From assembly GCA_004154925.1 (NCBI GenBank), contig QJNS01000035.1, positions 252,899 to 316,898 of the forward strand: a DNA stretch of 64,000 nucleotides, in the 5' to 3' direction. The notes beneath the pieces are model-generated. The model saw only the letters and a program-made list of their open reading frames with translations. It did not search any database and was not told the origin of the DNA. Below, piece after piece: positions 45,392 to 56,687 of this stretch (the first letter of the stretch is position 1; every line of letters starts with the position of its first letter). The stretch is from Monosporascus cannonballus. Lineage: Eukaryota; Ascomycota; Sordariomycetes; Xylariales. The translations under genes and the position numbers were made by a program.

Positions 45392-47009
45392 TTATATATT
45401 GCCGACTCTATCTTGACTATCGGACTCTCCTTCCAGCGATCCTTGGATCCGACGCTGCTCTTCCTCTTCCTTCTCCTTCTCTTTATTCTTGAAAAGGGCT
45501 AACAAGCCGAGGTCATACAGCGCTTTTAAGCTACCAGACCCGAGAAAAGCCACCCAGAATAACTTTCGATCGGCCAGGAACCCTGTGAGAAGCGGCCCAA
45601 GACTCTGCGCAATGGTCTTGACCACGTTAGCGGTTCCCATAACCGCAGTCCTCTCTTCTGGAAGGACTATCATGGCTAAAAACGCCGCTCGGGGAGCGCT
45701 GTCCATCGACTGCATGCTCGCGTTGGGGGGTAGGACGGGCAGGGTAATATGGATGTCATTGGGTAGACCGATGAGCGCCCGGAATATGGCTGAGGATAGG
45801 TGCGTAAAGACCATGGTCTACATAAAGTCAATTGAGAAACGGGGAATTAGGGCTGAGTTTTGGAGGGGAACTTTGCATTCATGCTTCCAAACTTCTTAGC
45901 GAGCGATGAAGCAACAATCATCGATGCGGCCGCGAGCACCTGCGATACAAAGAAGATTGTGCCCAGCATGCCTTCCTCGACGTTGAACTTTGACTGGATA
46001 TAGTACGTGATCCAGGACCTAGAGGTAACCATAGTCAGATAGATAGCTCGTGTTTGGCTAAGGGGCTTACAGTGGAGCGAGTCCGGAGCCAAAGGAGTCC
46101 AGTGCAAAGAGTAGGCATAATTTGATAACGACTGGGACGCTGTCTTTGCTGATATCTGGAAGCAGTGAGCGTATTCCTCTCTTTGCCGGTTCCTCCGTGC
46201 TGCCGTTGAGCAGCGGCACTGTCTCTCCTTGACCCTCATTAGCCCATTGCTGCTTCTTTTCTGACTCGATCGACTGGGTCAGGAGTAGTGAAAGGACCAG
46301 CTTCAAAGCGCCAATTACTGCATAGCCAAAGTATATGGCCCGATACGAAGGGATAATGTCCCAATGGCGAGATTGCGTAGAATGCTGAAGGACCCAACCG
46401 GTGCAGACTAAACCGGAAGCAGCGCCAGCGAAGCCGAGCATGGCATACCACGCATAGATGTCTCCGCGATTGTAAGGCTCCGTCAGGTGTGCGATAATGC
46501 TTTCTTCGACCGCCTTGAAGGGTCCAATCTCGTTTCCGCTTCAGCGCCTCGTGTTACTCCCCGTGGATTATTGGTCTTGCGGTCGCTGTATCTTACCTAG
46601 GACTGATGACGCCCACTATAGCTCCAACTAGGAGCACCCAATAACTGCCAGAGATCGCAAATACAATCCCGCTGGCTACCATAAGGGCCGCCCCTAGGGC
46701 GAGAGTGACTTTGCGGCCCAATGCGTCGGCAAATAAAGTGAGAAGGAAGCTTATACACACGTCTCCGACCAGAGTAAACGTCATGAACAAACCGATCTCC
46801 GTCTTCGTGTTCCCGAGCGCCTCCAAGTACGCTACCAGAACGAGTGTAGATAAGCCATAGGCGAAGAGTCTGATGAAACGCTGCAAACAGAGCAACTTCA
46901 CGTCGGGCGACGAACCGTACAGCGATATAAGCCCTAGTTCCTCAAAGACCTTGGCAGATATACCTCTCCAGGCTGGCATCGCAGGCGCACGAGTTTCGGA
47001 TTCCTCCAT
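45392..47009 (-). CDS. MFS transporter, 12-TM type, substrate unknown
   Basis: Minus-strand exons 47009-46597, 46538-46071, 46018-45877 and 45817-45392 give 482 residues; all phases close. The ATG at 47009 (MEESETRAP) is the first in frame. I read GSSPDVKLLCLQRFIRLFAYG, then TMs with GLFMTFTLVGDVCISFLLTLFAD and the MFS loop A motif ADALGRKVTLALG. SGNEIGPFKAVEES follows after intron 1, and later LDSFGSGLAPLSWITYYIQ and a C-terminal half with LPEERTAVMG and an acidic cytosolic tail (NKEKEKEEEEQRR). The third intron (45876-45818) needs a GC donor (AAT|GCAAAG). It resembles a widely conserved uncharacterised fungal MFS family at the plasma or vacuolar membrane. Confidence 0.82.
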
Positions 47010-47606
47010 GATTCCGCCGAAGCCTAATTCAGGGGCCAATCGCGTGGGCTTGGCATTAGTTGAACTTAAGAACACAACTGAAGCCAAAGGGAGAAAAGAG
47101 TTTACACTGGCATCGTTGAATCTCACGAGAAACAATCACTTACAGAATTGAACGGTTAACTTCAGAGGCTTACTTAATCCACACAACATCCTCCTGACAA
47201 GATCACTGCTCTTGTCTCGAACATAACCTGGCGAAGAAAGTATACTACGTTTCCAGGTCTAAGGAGCAGAGAAGCCCACGACCTCTGCCGCGCCATGAGC
47301 GATGCTGATAGTATCTACCATTCTGACCTATTGACGGTTGAGCTCCTGCCCAAAGCGATGATGAGCTTAGTCGAATCTGTCCTCCTGAGGACCCCTAGAC
47401 CGGTTCTAGCTACGTGAGCACAGTAACCATTGGGTATTGACGGTGGTACTCGAACGAGTTCTTATTCTGTTACTTACCACGTATATATGTGAGTGACTCC
47501 ATCGTTACAGTAGACCGATTAGTATAGATTCATCTGAGCCGGCAACATATGCAGTGAGGTCCGCCAAAACGTGATGCTTTAGGATATTCACGTGGGGTAT
47601 TTCGCC
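47010..47606. other. Divergent intergenic region
   Basis: It separates the MFS gene (-) from the protease pseudogene (+) and holds both upstream regions. No gene or clear TATA box was recognised. Confidence 0.5.
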
Positions 47607-49103
47607 ATGTTTTCGTTACGCACCATGGCGATGCTGTTCGCCATTCGGAGAGCATCTGTAGTCTGCGCATCGGCATTGCCATCAAACACCCCGAAGCCCA
47701 TCAGTCTACCGCTAACTCTAATCGAGGGTGACGGTGGACAAGGGCCCGTTTACTCGGCCAACATAAGTATGGGGGGGCCTCCCCAATCTGTGACCGTCCA
47801 GATAGTTTCTGGGTCTTCGGATCTCTGGGTTTTCTCTGACAAGGTAAGACGCACTGCTCTAAGCAGACATTTCTACCATATGAACGGACAGTCCTCAAGG
47901 TAGATTGTAATGTTCAGAATAGCTGCCACAGCAGCACATATAACTCCGAAGCGAGTAGCACCTTTCAGGAGAACTTGCCGGGGCGTTTCGAATTCGGTTA
48001 TGGCAGTGGCAATAATGGCAGTTCCGATCACATTAGGGACGACGTCCGCATAGGAGGTGTCACCGCCAAGAATTTCCGCGTCGGCCTCGCGAATACCACA
48101 GGGCCTGCGTAAGCCTCCAGTCGCGATATGACGGGAAGCTGGCTGATCATTCCTATCCCTCTAGGGACTGGCCATTGTATGGTATCATGGACATGTCATT
48201 CTCTGAAGGAGAGTTCCTCGTTCACCAAGGCTATCCGGAGCACCAGTACCCTGTTCTAGTAAGGGAAATGGCTTTACAGGGGTTGATTCATATGCCGACG
48301 TTCACTTCTCTTCGGAGGGATCGACCACGCAAAACCTGCTGATGAAATCAAATGATTCGAGGTGATAAACTAGAGGCCGGTACAGTGTACGTGCGCTTCC
48401 AATCTATTACCACGCCGTTGCATCCTAATGGGTTTTTAGCAATGGTACCTTAGCTTGACCGGTGTGGGCGTTACCGTCGATAGCTCGAGTACCACGTGGT
48501 TTAGCAACAGCTCTGAAACTGGGCCGGCTTTTCTCAATTCCGGCTCTCCCAAGGCCTTTCTCCTTGCAAGCTCCTCCATCTCGTTGATATTGTCCGTAGG
48601 TGCATCTTATGACACGAGCCTTACAATGTCGGTGACCCCTTGCTCTGCACAATACAGGCCGGACGCCGCGTCGACTACCATCGACATCGCTTTCGGGGGG
48701 TCCAACGAAGCGGTGATCCGGACTCCCCTGGAACGGATGATCGAGAGATACCCGACCAGAATCCGCTTATGATGGGGGGCGTAACAGCTTGTTCCTTCGG
48801 CGTATCTCCCGGGCCGAACAGATTCGTGGTGAGTCAAATCTCGAAATTATCTCTCTCTTGTTATCTATTTAGGGCCGGTTTAGGTACGTGTGTAGACTCT
48901 CCGGTCCCGCAATGTCGCTTAGCCCCCCCCTTGCTTTCAAGACGGGCTGCAAACACTCGTCATTAATATTGAATATTCAGGTGCTTGGAGATTCCTCCAC
49001 ACGTGGAGCTTACGCAGTCCACGATCTGGAGAAGAAGACTCTTGGTCTGGCAAATTTCAAGCGTATCGTCACTGAGAGCGATATAAGGCCGATAATCTAC
49101 TAG
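47607..49103 (+). pseudogene. Pepsin-like aspartic protease with both catalytic Asp lost
   Basis: The N-terminus (MFSLRTMAMLFAIRRASVV) could be a signal peptide. The mature part starts LTLIEGDGGQGPVYSANISMGGPPQSVTVQ and reaches the first active-site block, which reads VSGSSDLW instead of DTGSSDLW-type. Later pieces in other frames read STFQENLPGRFEFGYGSG, GEFLVHQGYPEHQYPVLV, ITGVGVTV-like strands, then AFLNSGSPKAFL, where the second D-[ST]-G reads NSG. The end reads CSAQYRPDAASTTIDIAFGG, HDLEKKTLGLANFKRI and VTESDI. Frames change several times between 47900 and 48460 and again near 48770. The family call (A1 peptidase, fungal OPSB-like/candidapepsin-like) is firm; activity is impossible as it stands. 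Confidence 0.8.
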
Positions 49104-49390
49104 CGTTAGAAGACAGGAGGGTGGATGCGGATATTTCCGTGGTAATGAGAATATATACAAACAATATCCATATCGCGGTGTGTACACCTCCAGCTGTTCT
49201 GGACGTATCGTCCGTTATCCAGATAGTGAACGCGGGAAAGGCGCCTCCTGGAGCAGAGCCGAACGACAGGACATATTCTTACATACATACTAACGATGGC
49301 TCTCATAACCAAATGAAATACAGACGGCCGTAGTCCCATTCAGCCCCTGTTGTATCTCTCTTGCGTCAAAATCCATTTAGACAGAACCAC
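49104..49390. other. Convergent 3' region
   Basis: It lies between the protease pseudogene end and the stop codon of the minus-strand dioxygenase. I see no gene. Confidence 0.5.
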
Positions 49391-50626
49391 CTAGTAGGCT
49401 ACCACGGATTCTCCCTGTGCGGCTACCGGCACAGGGCTAGGAGCATCCTTCGTCGCCGCGACGGGCGTCTCCTCTTCATCTTCTTCTACCATGCCGCCAA
49501 GGAGCATTGACGGCGGGGCCTTAGCCTGAATCTCTGGCGGGTTGATGAAGGCGAAGAACTTCTCGTCATGCCACTGGCCGGCGGTGATGTAGCGGCCCTC
49601 GCTGTCGGTGAACATGGTCTCGTTCTCGGCGCGCAGGAAGTAGGCGATGGAGTAGCGGTGCTCGGTGGGATCGTAGGGCACGACGCGGTGGATGCACGAC
49701 TGGAAGGTGTGGCCGCTGGCGAAGCGCAGCGAGTCGCCGACGTTGATGATGGCGCAGCCCTCCTTGGGCGCCACGAAGCCGAACTCGCGCGCGCCCGGCG
49801 GCCGCACCTGCAGGCCCCACTGCTCCGCGAAGAGCAGCGTCAGCGAGCTAATGTCCGTGTGCTTCTGGTGCCCGACGTTGAGGTCCGCCGCCGGATCTGA
49901 CGGTATGTAGTGCATCATGGCTAGCGTGCTCGTTGAGGGGCGCTCGTTGCGGTGCAAGTTTTCGAACCGCTCCGCCCCCGTGAGGCCCATCGCCGTCGAC
50001 AGTGCCGACAGGATCACCTTGGTCACGATGTTGGAGCTCGCGATGGCGTTCTCCAGCGTTTTGATATCGGGGCTGTTCTTGATGACGTCGGGGATGTGCG
50101 GGTAGTCCTTCTGGATCTCATCGCGGGAAACCTGCATCCAGTATCAATGTAAGCGTCTGAGACTCTGCAGTTTGACGCCAGAGCCGGGGAGTCTCATTGG
50201 TATCTGACCTTAATCATCTCGTATCCGTCCCTGGTATTCTCGAGGACGCCATTCCGCGAGCCGATGGGCTCGTAGCTATTTCCACGTGTCAGTGCGTTGA
50301 TGAATACAGGGCAGGTGTTAATTTCGTGCTGCTTACCCAAGGTGGGGGGCGACGAGACCGAACTGGTTCTTGGCCTCAAGGGGCGATCCGAAGAAGCGGT
50401 ACATGAGCTCAAGCGTGTCCTTCTGGTCCTCGAGCACTCTACGGCCGTCAATGCCGCTCAGGTCCAGATAGAAGTAGCCCTCCTTCTGGCAGCACCGAAG
50501 CGCCTTCTCAACTTCTTCTGGTTCCTGGGAGAGCAGTCGACTGTAGTCAACCGTCTCCATGGGGTAGACGGGGACCGTCTTCCCGTTCCATTGGACAGTC
50601 TGCGGGATTTCTGTTGAGGGAGCCAT
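49391..50626 (-). CDS. 2-oxoglutarate/Fe(II) dioxygenase, isopenicillin-N-synthase-like
   Basis: Minus-strand exons 50626-50337, 50275-50209 and 50131-49391 give 365 residues with closed phases; ATG at 50626 (MAPSTEIPQTV). The N-terminal DIOX_N part reads VPVYPMETVDYSRLL and KEGYFYLDLSG. The jelly-roll core has the iron triad His210-x-Asp212 (KHTDISSLTLL) and His267 (SCIHRVV), and the 2OG-binding Arg278-x-Ser280 (RYSIAYFLR). The HxD...H and RxS spacing is canonical. Fungal proteins of this class hydroxylate or desaturate secondary metabolites or gibberellin-like substrates; the substrate cannot be told. The tail (EEDEEETPVAATKDAP) is acidic and disordered. It has no clear biosynthetic partner within 5 kb. 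Confidence 0.88.
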
Positions 50627-52757
50627 GGTGCTTTGTACGGTAGCAGGGTGTTGCCGTAAAGAATAACTGAGAGCCACCGAAGTCCGAAGTTCTACACAGG
50701 GCGTTATCACCTATAATTCCTCCCGTCGTTATCGACTCACCGGGATCGTGTCTCTATTTGTAGGCGCCTCAATGTTGCTTGCAGCCGCCGGAACACCATC
50801 CTCCATGATCGTCAGGACCCCTGATAAAGATGCCCCCTCCCCCATACCGTTTTCATTTGTTGCAGCATTTTAGACCCATATTTTTACCCTGTTCTTTAGC
50901 TCGTGGTACGCGACCATCAGGAATGGAATACTGATACCACCTCTTGGCGTCATACATTCCCCGATGGAGCACACCTCCTCCTTTCCAAATTCAGCCGGGA
51001 AAGCATACAACGAACCATAACCGTCTTCAACACTCCGTTTACCTCTATATTGCGCCACTATAGGTTGGAATCGCTACCAAAGTGCCGATAGCGAAACGTG
51101 CGTACGCATCACGCGCACGTTCCCCTAGGAGGTTATAATAGTTATCCAAGCGCCGCCAAGATCGGCAATTATACTGATTGGTCTCGAGGCCGACCTGATA
51201 AGAGGCAAAACTGTTTCAAATATGGTTGATGGAATAATTCCTCCAGCACGACCAAAAATAGAACATGCCGAAAGCGATATGGGCGCTGGGTTATATGAAA
51301 GAAGCGACGGAACGCCGCCGTCTTGAAAGTGTGGCACGGTACGCAATATGAAGGCGCCATGAAGTTATTATTCCGTCTTTTTGAAAAACGCATGGTTAAT
51401 CTATGATTACACGCGTGGCGGCTTCTCTCCCCTGACGCACGTATACAGCCTTATCCAGCGCGTAAGCTTACCGAACCGTAGGGGATGATTTTGTTATGGA
51501 CAGCTTCTTCTAGAAGTACCATCATACTTATCAATTGGTCGTAGAACCCTATATCCTCGTAATTGAGCTGATAGCCGGTCGGCTATGTCCTCCCATATCT
51601 ATGATCTTCCAAGTCTTGCCTAGCGTGTACTGAAAACTTAGACAAGCTTCTCAGTGTAGAAGTACGCGGTATGACATCAGTTCAACAGGAACCTCTGGCT
51701 TTGAAGCTATCTAGAGAAACGCAGATCGAAGAATACGGGAAAGTAACAGGAATATTTATATATGAGTCTTACTGAAGTGCAAATAAAGTCACTTACTAGT
51801 TATTCCAACCGGACAACGACTTAAGTGAGGTGCAATACCTCCTTGCGAGTTCCTTGCCCGAGGTTATGTATCATGGAAAAGGGCACCCCTAGCTGGGGTC
51901 TTCGGGTGATTGTTGTTCCTTTCCGAAGCACTATATCAGTGGATCACCCACACCAAATGGGATCACCGCTTCCTAGCTTCCTACAAGTCAATATACCCTC
52001 AAGAGCTGTGTATCTGCTCCTTAGTAAGTGTGACATTATGTGTGTTTACATTTCAAATCAAGCAATTATGATGATCGAGATTAACTGCACAGAACTACTT
52101 ACTGGCAAGACGTTGAGTATACCATAACTAGCACAAATTTTGTAGGCCATTACGTATGATAATAATGTACAAGGCAACTAGCGCAACGTGTTACCGCCAT
52201 CATACACGTGTTAGCCAGAGTGGGCTACTATATAAAGATAGCTTTGAGCGTCAGAACGAAACACATTTTTTAGGGGTAAGGTTCTTTTTGATGTTTCTTA
52301 GCGAATGCCCAAGATGGGTAAATTTATCGTGCAATGCGCAGGATCTGTACTCAGGTCTCAGTGTGGACGAAAACATATGGCGCTCAAAGAGTATTGATGT
52401 GGAAAGCTAAGAATGGATATCAGGAAACCCCCAAAACATAGAAGAATGTAGCTGAAGCGTAAATTTCCAAAGATAGGCAACAATACGTGCCATGGGGCAG
52501 TGGAGTTCAGCCCTGCCATATCATGCGCCATTACTGCAGATATCTGAAATAATGACACAGCTAAATAGTGAACTCTGCTCCCCTGAGAGAATATTAAGTC
52601 GAAAGAGTAGCAACTGGTATTAATAAATTTAAGACTGCTTCTCGATATCGGTAAAGAGACACCAAGTCAGGGACCAAGATCCACCCTCTGGACTTGTCAA
52701 CCGCGTTCAAACCCTTCACATAGTCACCGAATCATACAGAGACTTGTACTCCCATTA
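50627..52757. other. 2.1-kb intergenic DNA, no gene seen
   Basis: The left 150 bp are the dioxygenase upstream region. The rest, increasingly A+T-rich to the right, has frames up to 100 codons without recognised features. The lost 5' end of the neighbouring F-box-type gene would be expected near 52700. Confidence 0.5.
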
Positions 52758-52760
52758 TGA

Positions 52761-54080
52761 AGAGAAATAAGGAGAAACATTCTGTACAAGTTAGGTGCGA
52801 TATTAGCCGCCCTCTTCTTCGAGCCCGCAGCCGCGTCGTCGGCTGACGAGGTGACTGCGGGGCGGCGGCGGAACCCGCTGCTCGAAGCCGCATTCCCCCC
52901 GTTCTTCAGGGAGAACGTGCGGTATTCGAACAACGGCGGGAACAACATGGACGCGCTCATGGTCCGCGGCGTCGAGGACCCGTTCTCCTTCACGGACGCA
53001 GGGGCGGGCAGGCGCGATGCCTTCCTGCGTCGCGACGCGTCGTGGCGCCGCATGCTGGTGCAGCAACCGGCGGCCCGCAAGATCGGCTGCACTGAGCAGC
53101 GCGGCCAGTATGAGAAGATGTTCTATAGCGCCACGCTGTCTGAACCGCGGGGCCTGCGGATGGCGACCCTGTACGACATCGCCTACCAGTTCATGGACAC
53201 ACCCAAGGCGCTGAAGAGCTACGATAGTTTCGGGGTATATTGGAGGGTTCCCGAGCATGACCCGAAAGTGGGTGAATGGTAAGCAGTCCTCGGGGTTTTG
53301 AATGTCGTCGTACCCTATGTGACGATTGCTTCGAGTGGGCCCCTTGAACCGGGCATTCCGAGACCCCTACAGACCCCCAGCTAGAAAGGTGACGGATGAC
53401 TGCTAACCCGGGGTATCGCAGGTCCTGGAAGGTTGGCAGCTATGAAGTTGCTATGGAGAAGTTCGAGAATGACGTCGCGGTTGTGGTGCTTAGGAATGTG
53501 GCAGGAAACCGGCCTCCCGACTGGTGTTCAAAGCCTGGAAAGGCCAGTTTGAGTAAGAAGTACTAGGGTTTGCAATGGGTACCCAATGGGTACCCACGGA
53601 CTACCCACGACCGTGGGTGGGTAACCGTGGGTGGTGTTGGCGTTTTCCCAAAAATACCCACGACTACCCACCCACGAACTAACCACCCACGGGTACCCGT
53701 GGGTATTTTTGAACGCGTACTAATCTGCGTACTAATCCGTATTTCCGTTAAAATATTCGCGCATATGGAGCTACGCATTAAAACGAAATGGTTAACCAAT
53801 AAAAATTTCCATGTCCCACTTATATCGGGGACGTTATCGATATTATGGGTAATTTGGCATTTTGGGTACCCACGAGTGGTTAGTCCGTGGGTAATTTCAT
53901 TTTACCCACGCATCCCTGTTAACCACCCACGTAAATTTTAACCCACCCACGGATACCCGTGGTAGGAAATTTTAGCGTGGGTGGGTGGGTAGTGCAAACC
54001 CTAAGAAGTACTTGCCTCATGGTTGGCAGAGTAACAAGGTCCATTTGGAATTTGTCAATGGTCAGGATTGGTTCGGGTAA
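52761..54080 (+). pseudogene. F-box-type fungal protein remnant, cut by a MITE
   Basis: An open frame begins after a TGA at 52758-52760 without an ATG: LFFEP, then NPLLEAAFPPFF, ASWRRMLVQQPAARKIG and LRMATLYDI. This pattern is that of the region after the F-box in many Sordariomycete F-box-like proteins of unknown role. An intron 53279-53421 joins EW to SWKVGSYEVAMEKF with closed phase. The frame then reads KASLSKKY and is stopped by TAG, the first three bases of the MITE at 53564. Beyond the element the frame resumes (KKY LPHGWQSNKVHLEFVNGQ) and ends at TAA 54078-54080, so the insertion removed the last 22 residues. The F-box itself and the start are missing. The F-box link is inferred from memory of the family. 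Confidence 0.6.
53564..54003. mobile_element. 440-bp hAT-type MITE with perfect 8-bp target duplication
   Basis: It starts TAGGGTTTGC and ends GCAAACCCTA (10-bp perfect TIR). It is flanked by AGAAGTAC at 53556-53563 and 54004-54011, the 8-bp duplication typical of hAT elements. The subterminal parts are dense in TACCCAC/GTGGGTA words in both orientations, while the centre is plainer DNA with no coding capacity. Its left end is nearly identical to the hAT terminus at 14000-14124, so a related autonomous element probably existed. It interrupts the F-box-type gene. Confidence 0.93.
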
Positions 54081-54205
54081 GTGGTAAGGGAAAGTCATTT
54101 GTAGTACTCAACGGAGCTCTTTGACTCACGATGGCAAGCCGATCAAGGCCTCTCGATAGTGTAGCTATATTTGTTTGTAGTGGCTTAGGCTCGTGTATGG
54201 ATCTA

Positions 54206-54412
54206 TATCCGCTTGATGGCCACAAGGCGTCAGTACTAACAATTGTAGCCCGCGCGTTGCCTTAAAATGGAAACGATAGCTACTAAAGGCCTTAAAGGGC
54301 TAGAGACATTCGTTTTGTGGAAAGCTGATTGGGTCAGTTTAGCGAATAAAATGAGGCTTGACGTAGCTACAAAAAACCGTTGTGACGTCTCCTTGTGGCC
54401 GTCAAACAGATA
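54206..54412. mobile_element. MITE family A, copy 2 (207 bp)
   Basis: It starts TATCCGCTTGATGGCCACAA and ends TTGTGGCCGTCAAACAGATA, with imperfect inverted termini. It is colinear with 18056-18275, including AAAGCTGATTGGGTCAG. A TA precedes the left end. It lies 126 bp from the disrupted gene, so two unrelated MITEs landed within 700 bp. Confidence 0.75.
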
Positions 54413-56687
54413 AAGGCTTGATCGAGCTCAGTGGCCTTCCAGTCTATTAAGCAAGTTGTGTGTAGGCGTGAACTCTGGCGGACTAACCATTAGGATCACA
54501 GGCGTTATAATCGTATGCCTCTCCCAGCCAGGAGCTAGCCTGGAACAAGTCCCACCTAGAAAACAGTTTAATGATGCAGGGCACTCTGGCCTTTTTCCTC
54601 CCTCGACATACATGGGGTGAACTACACAGCATAGAAATCCCTCTGCTGCTGGTCGATGAAAACTTGGCGGTGGAACTCATAAGTAGATTTGTCGACAGCT
54701 GAACGGCAGCCCGAGCGACAGCCAACTATCACCTCTTATTTGCTGCTTCATTGTCGGCCGCTCGATCTCGTCTGGATCCTAGCAAGTCAGAACACAGTGG
54801 AGGTTTCTCCATAGCCGCTGTGATCATGATATCGTAGGCAGGTTACGTGCGGTTCGACACCACTTATAAGCCTTTAATCAAGCGGATAAAGAACGATGTC
54901 ATTTGATCTAGACAGTGATAAAAGGTCCCTTCCATATCCGGAACAGCCATGAATTGGTTTGAGCTGAATTTTGATTATGGACCGAATATCGCCAGGCCAT
55001 CATGCATCCGAGTCTAAAGATGAATGTGCAGTATTTGTGTAGCACTGCCTGCTATACGCTATGCGTAGAGCAGAATAATGTCGGTTATTCCCTGGCACAT
55101 ATATGACTGGTAATTAGTAGAGATACAATGAGTAAATCTAGAGGTAAAGAGAATGAGCATAGAATGAGAACCTCATGCTAAAACGATATGATCTTGAAAG
55201 AAGAAATGGAGGTGTGGGAGGGTCGGTAACGAGATTTGCTTGGCTGTGAGGTTTGCTAAAATGGCAGGGAGCCTCGGTACGTGCACAGACGCCGCCTGAA
55301 AAAAAAAAACAAAGCCAAGTTTGGGGCACTGTTCGCTTCACCTTCCATTCCTTATTCTCACTGAGTTATGATTTCAACGGGAAATTTGCATTAACTTAAA
55401 CGTTGTACTATCCCAGAGGCGATTGAATTGATTATTAATGTCGATCAATTTCCGGTCTTCTAAGCTGACCCAGCTCATCTGCCGAAGTAGCAAACCTGCT
55501 GTTTCCATTGCCGATTCCTTAGCGTGCGAGTGTTCCTGGGAGGCATAAAGTCCATACCCTAGTACCTTGTTACTTGAGGTCGGCACTTTTTCTTTGCGCG
55601 ACGTTTCGGTCCGGTCGAATATCTCTTCATCGTCGCTATTACTCTCAAGAGTTGCTTGTAGGTCTTCCAGTACTCGTGGCTGTCAGATATCTTTGCGGTG
55701 GGACATAGCTACAAATGTCTAGCAGGTCAGTCCTGAACGGCTTAACGCCGATTATTATGGATAGAAGGGCGATGATCTGGATACTGTTACCCCTTATCCA
55801 TTGTCCCATGGGGCTCAGAACCAGCGGTTCTTGTTATCGAAGGGACAATATATAACCCTTCGTTTCTTGCTGATCCCGGGAAATGCTGCCGCAACCCCGG
55901 TCCGAATCGCCGATATGTTATTGGACCACGCATCTGCCGTCCATCTTGCTTGCTCCCCATCCTCCTCACGCTCCAGTACATCATCATGTCTTCACTCACT
56001 GTTCTACGCATTTGGGGTCTTCAACTCCCACCGACTAGCTGACCCCACCCCCTCATTTTAGTGCTGCTGCTGAGCATTCTTGGGTGGAGATGCTCGCGTC
56101 CGGAGCCCGCAAGTCGGACCTGTCGTGATCGCAAACGGGTATAGATGAAACGCATATGTATCGGTTTGCTCGAGTCATCCGAGCCGTGCTAACGTCAGTG
56201 GCTGCAATGTTATGCATTGCCGGGATTCCGCCTGGAACTATGGATTGCCTATATATAACCAATGTGCAGTCCGCAAGACGCCAAGTGCGTGTGTACAGGC
56301 ACCTTACGATTGTCCTTATCGCCTAGGTTACGCGGAAGCGACTTTAATATAACTAGTCTAGGCTCTAACTACTATATGGTATCACGTTGAGCTGTCTGCA
56401 GATTAGTCTCCGGTCGTCCCTGGCTTACATGGCAAACAGCCGCACACTTCACGGCGCTAACCTAATACACGACGGGAGATCAGACCCTGATCCGTGTAGC
56501 ACACGTGTTGAAGCTCTAGTACTAGGCACGTCATATATCGAGTTGCCATTAGCTCCCATCATCAGTGTCACTGGGCACCGATAACCCGAGGCTGCTGACC
56601 TGGATTCAGGGAGAGCATATACAGGCCTACAAAGACTCTGCGCTTTCTTAACTGGGAGCGAGTCTGCTGGAAGGAAGGATTAGGTCC
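54413..56687. other. 2.3-kb intergenic DNA, one weak ORF remnant
   Basis: No confident gene. On the minus strand 55689-55374 is open for about 100 codons without an ATG in the upper part, reading RVLEDLQATLESNSDDEEIF and later LLLRQMSWVSLEDRK. The acidic, helical composition looks protein-like and might be the tail of a lost gene, but no family is recognised. The last 300 bp precede the P450 start. Confidence 0.4.

Noticed and set aside
49566..49900. Overlapping frames on both strands within the dioxygenase
   Set aside because: G+C-rich shadows; the HxD...H and RxS motifs fix the real frame.
53564..54003. Telomere-like words (CCCTAA) and tandem GTGGGTA words suggesting an internal telomeric tract
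   Set aside because: The words are subterminal motifs of a hAT element with TIR and target duplication; there is no tandem TTAGGG array.
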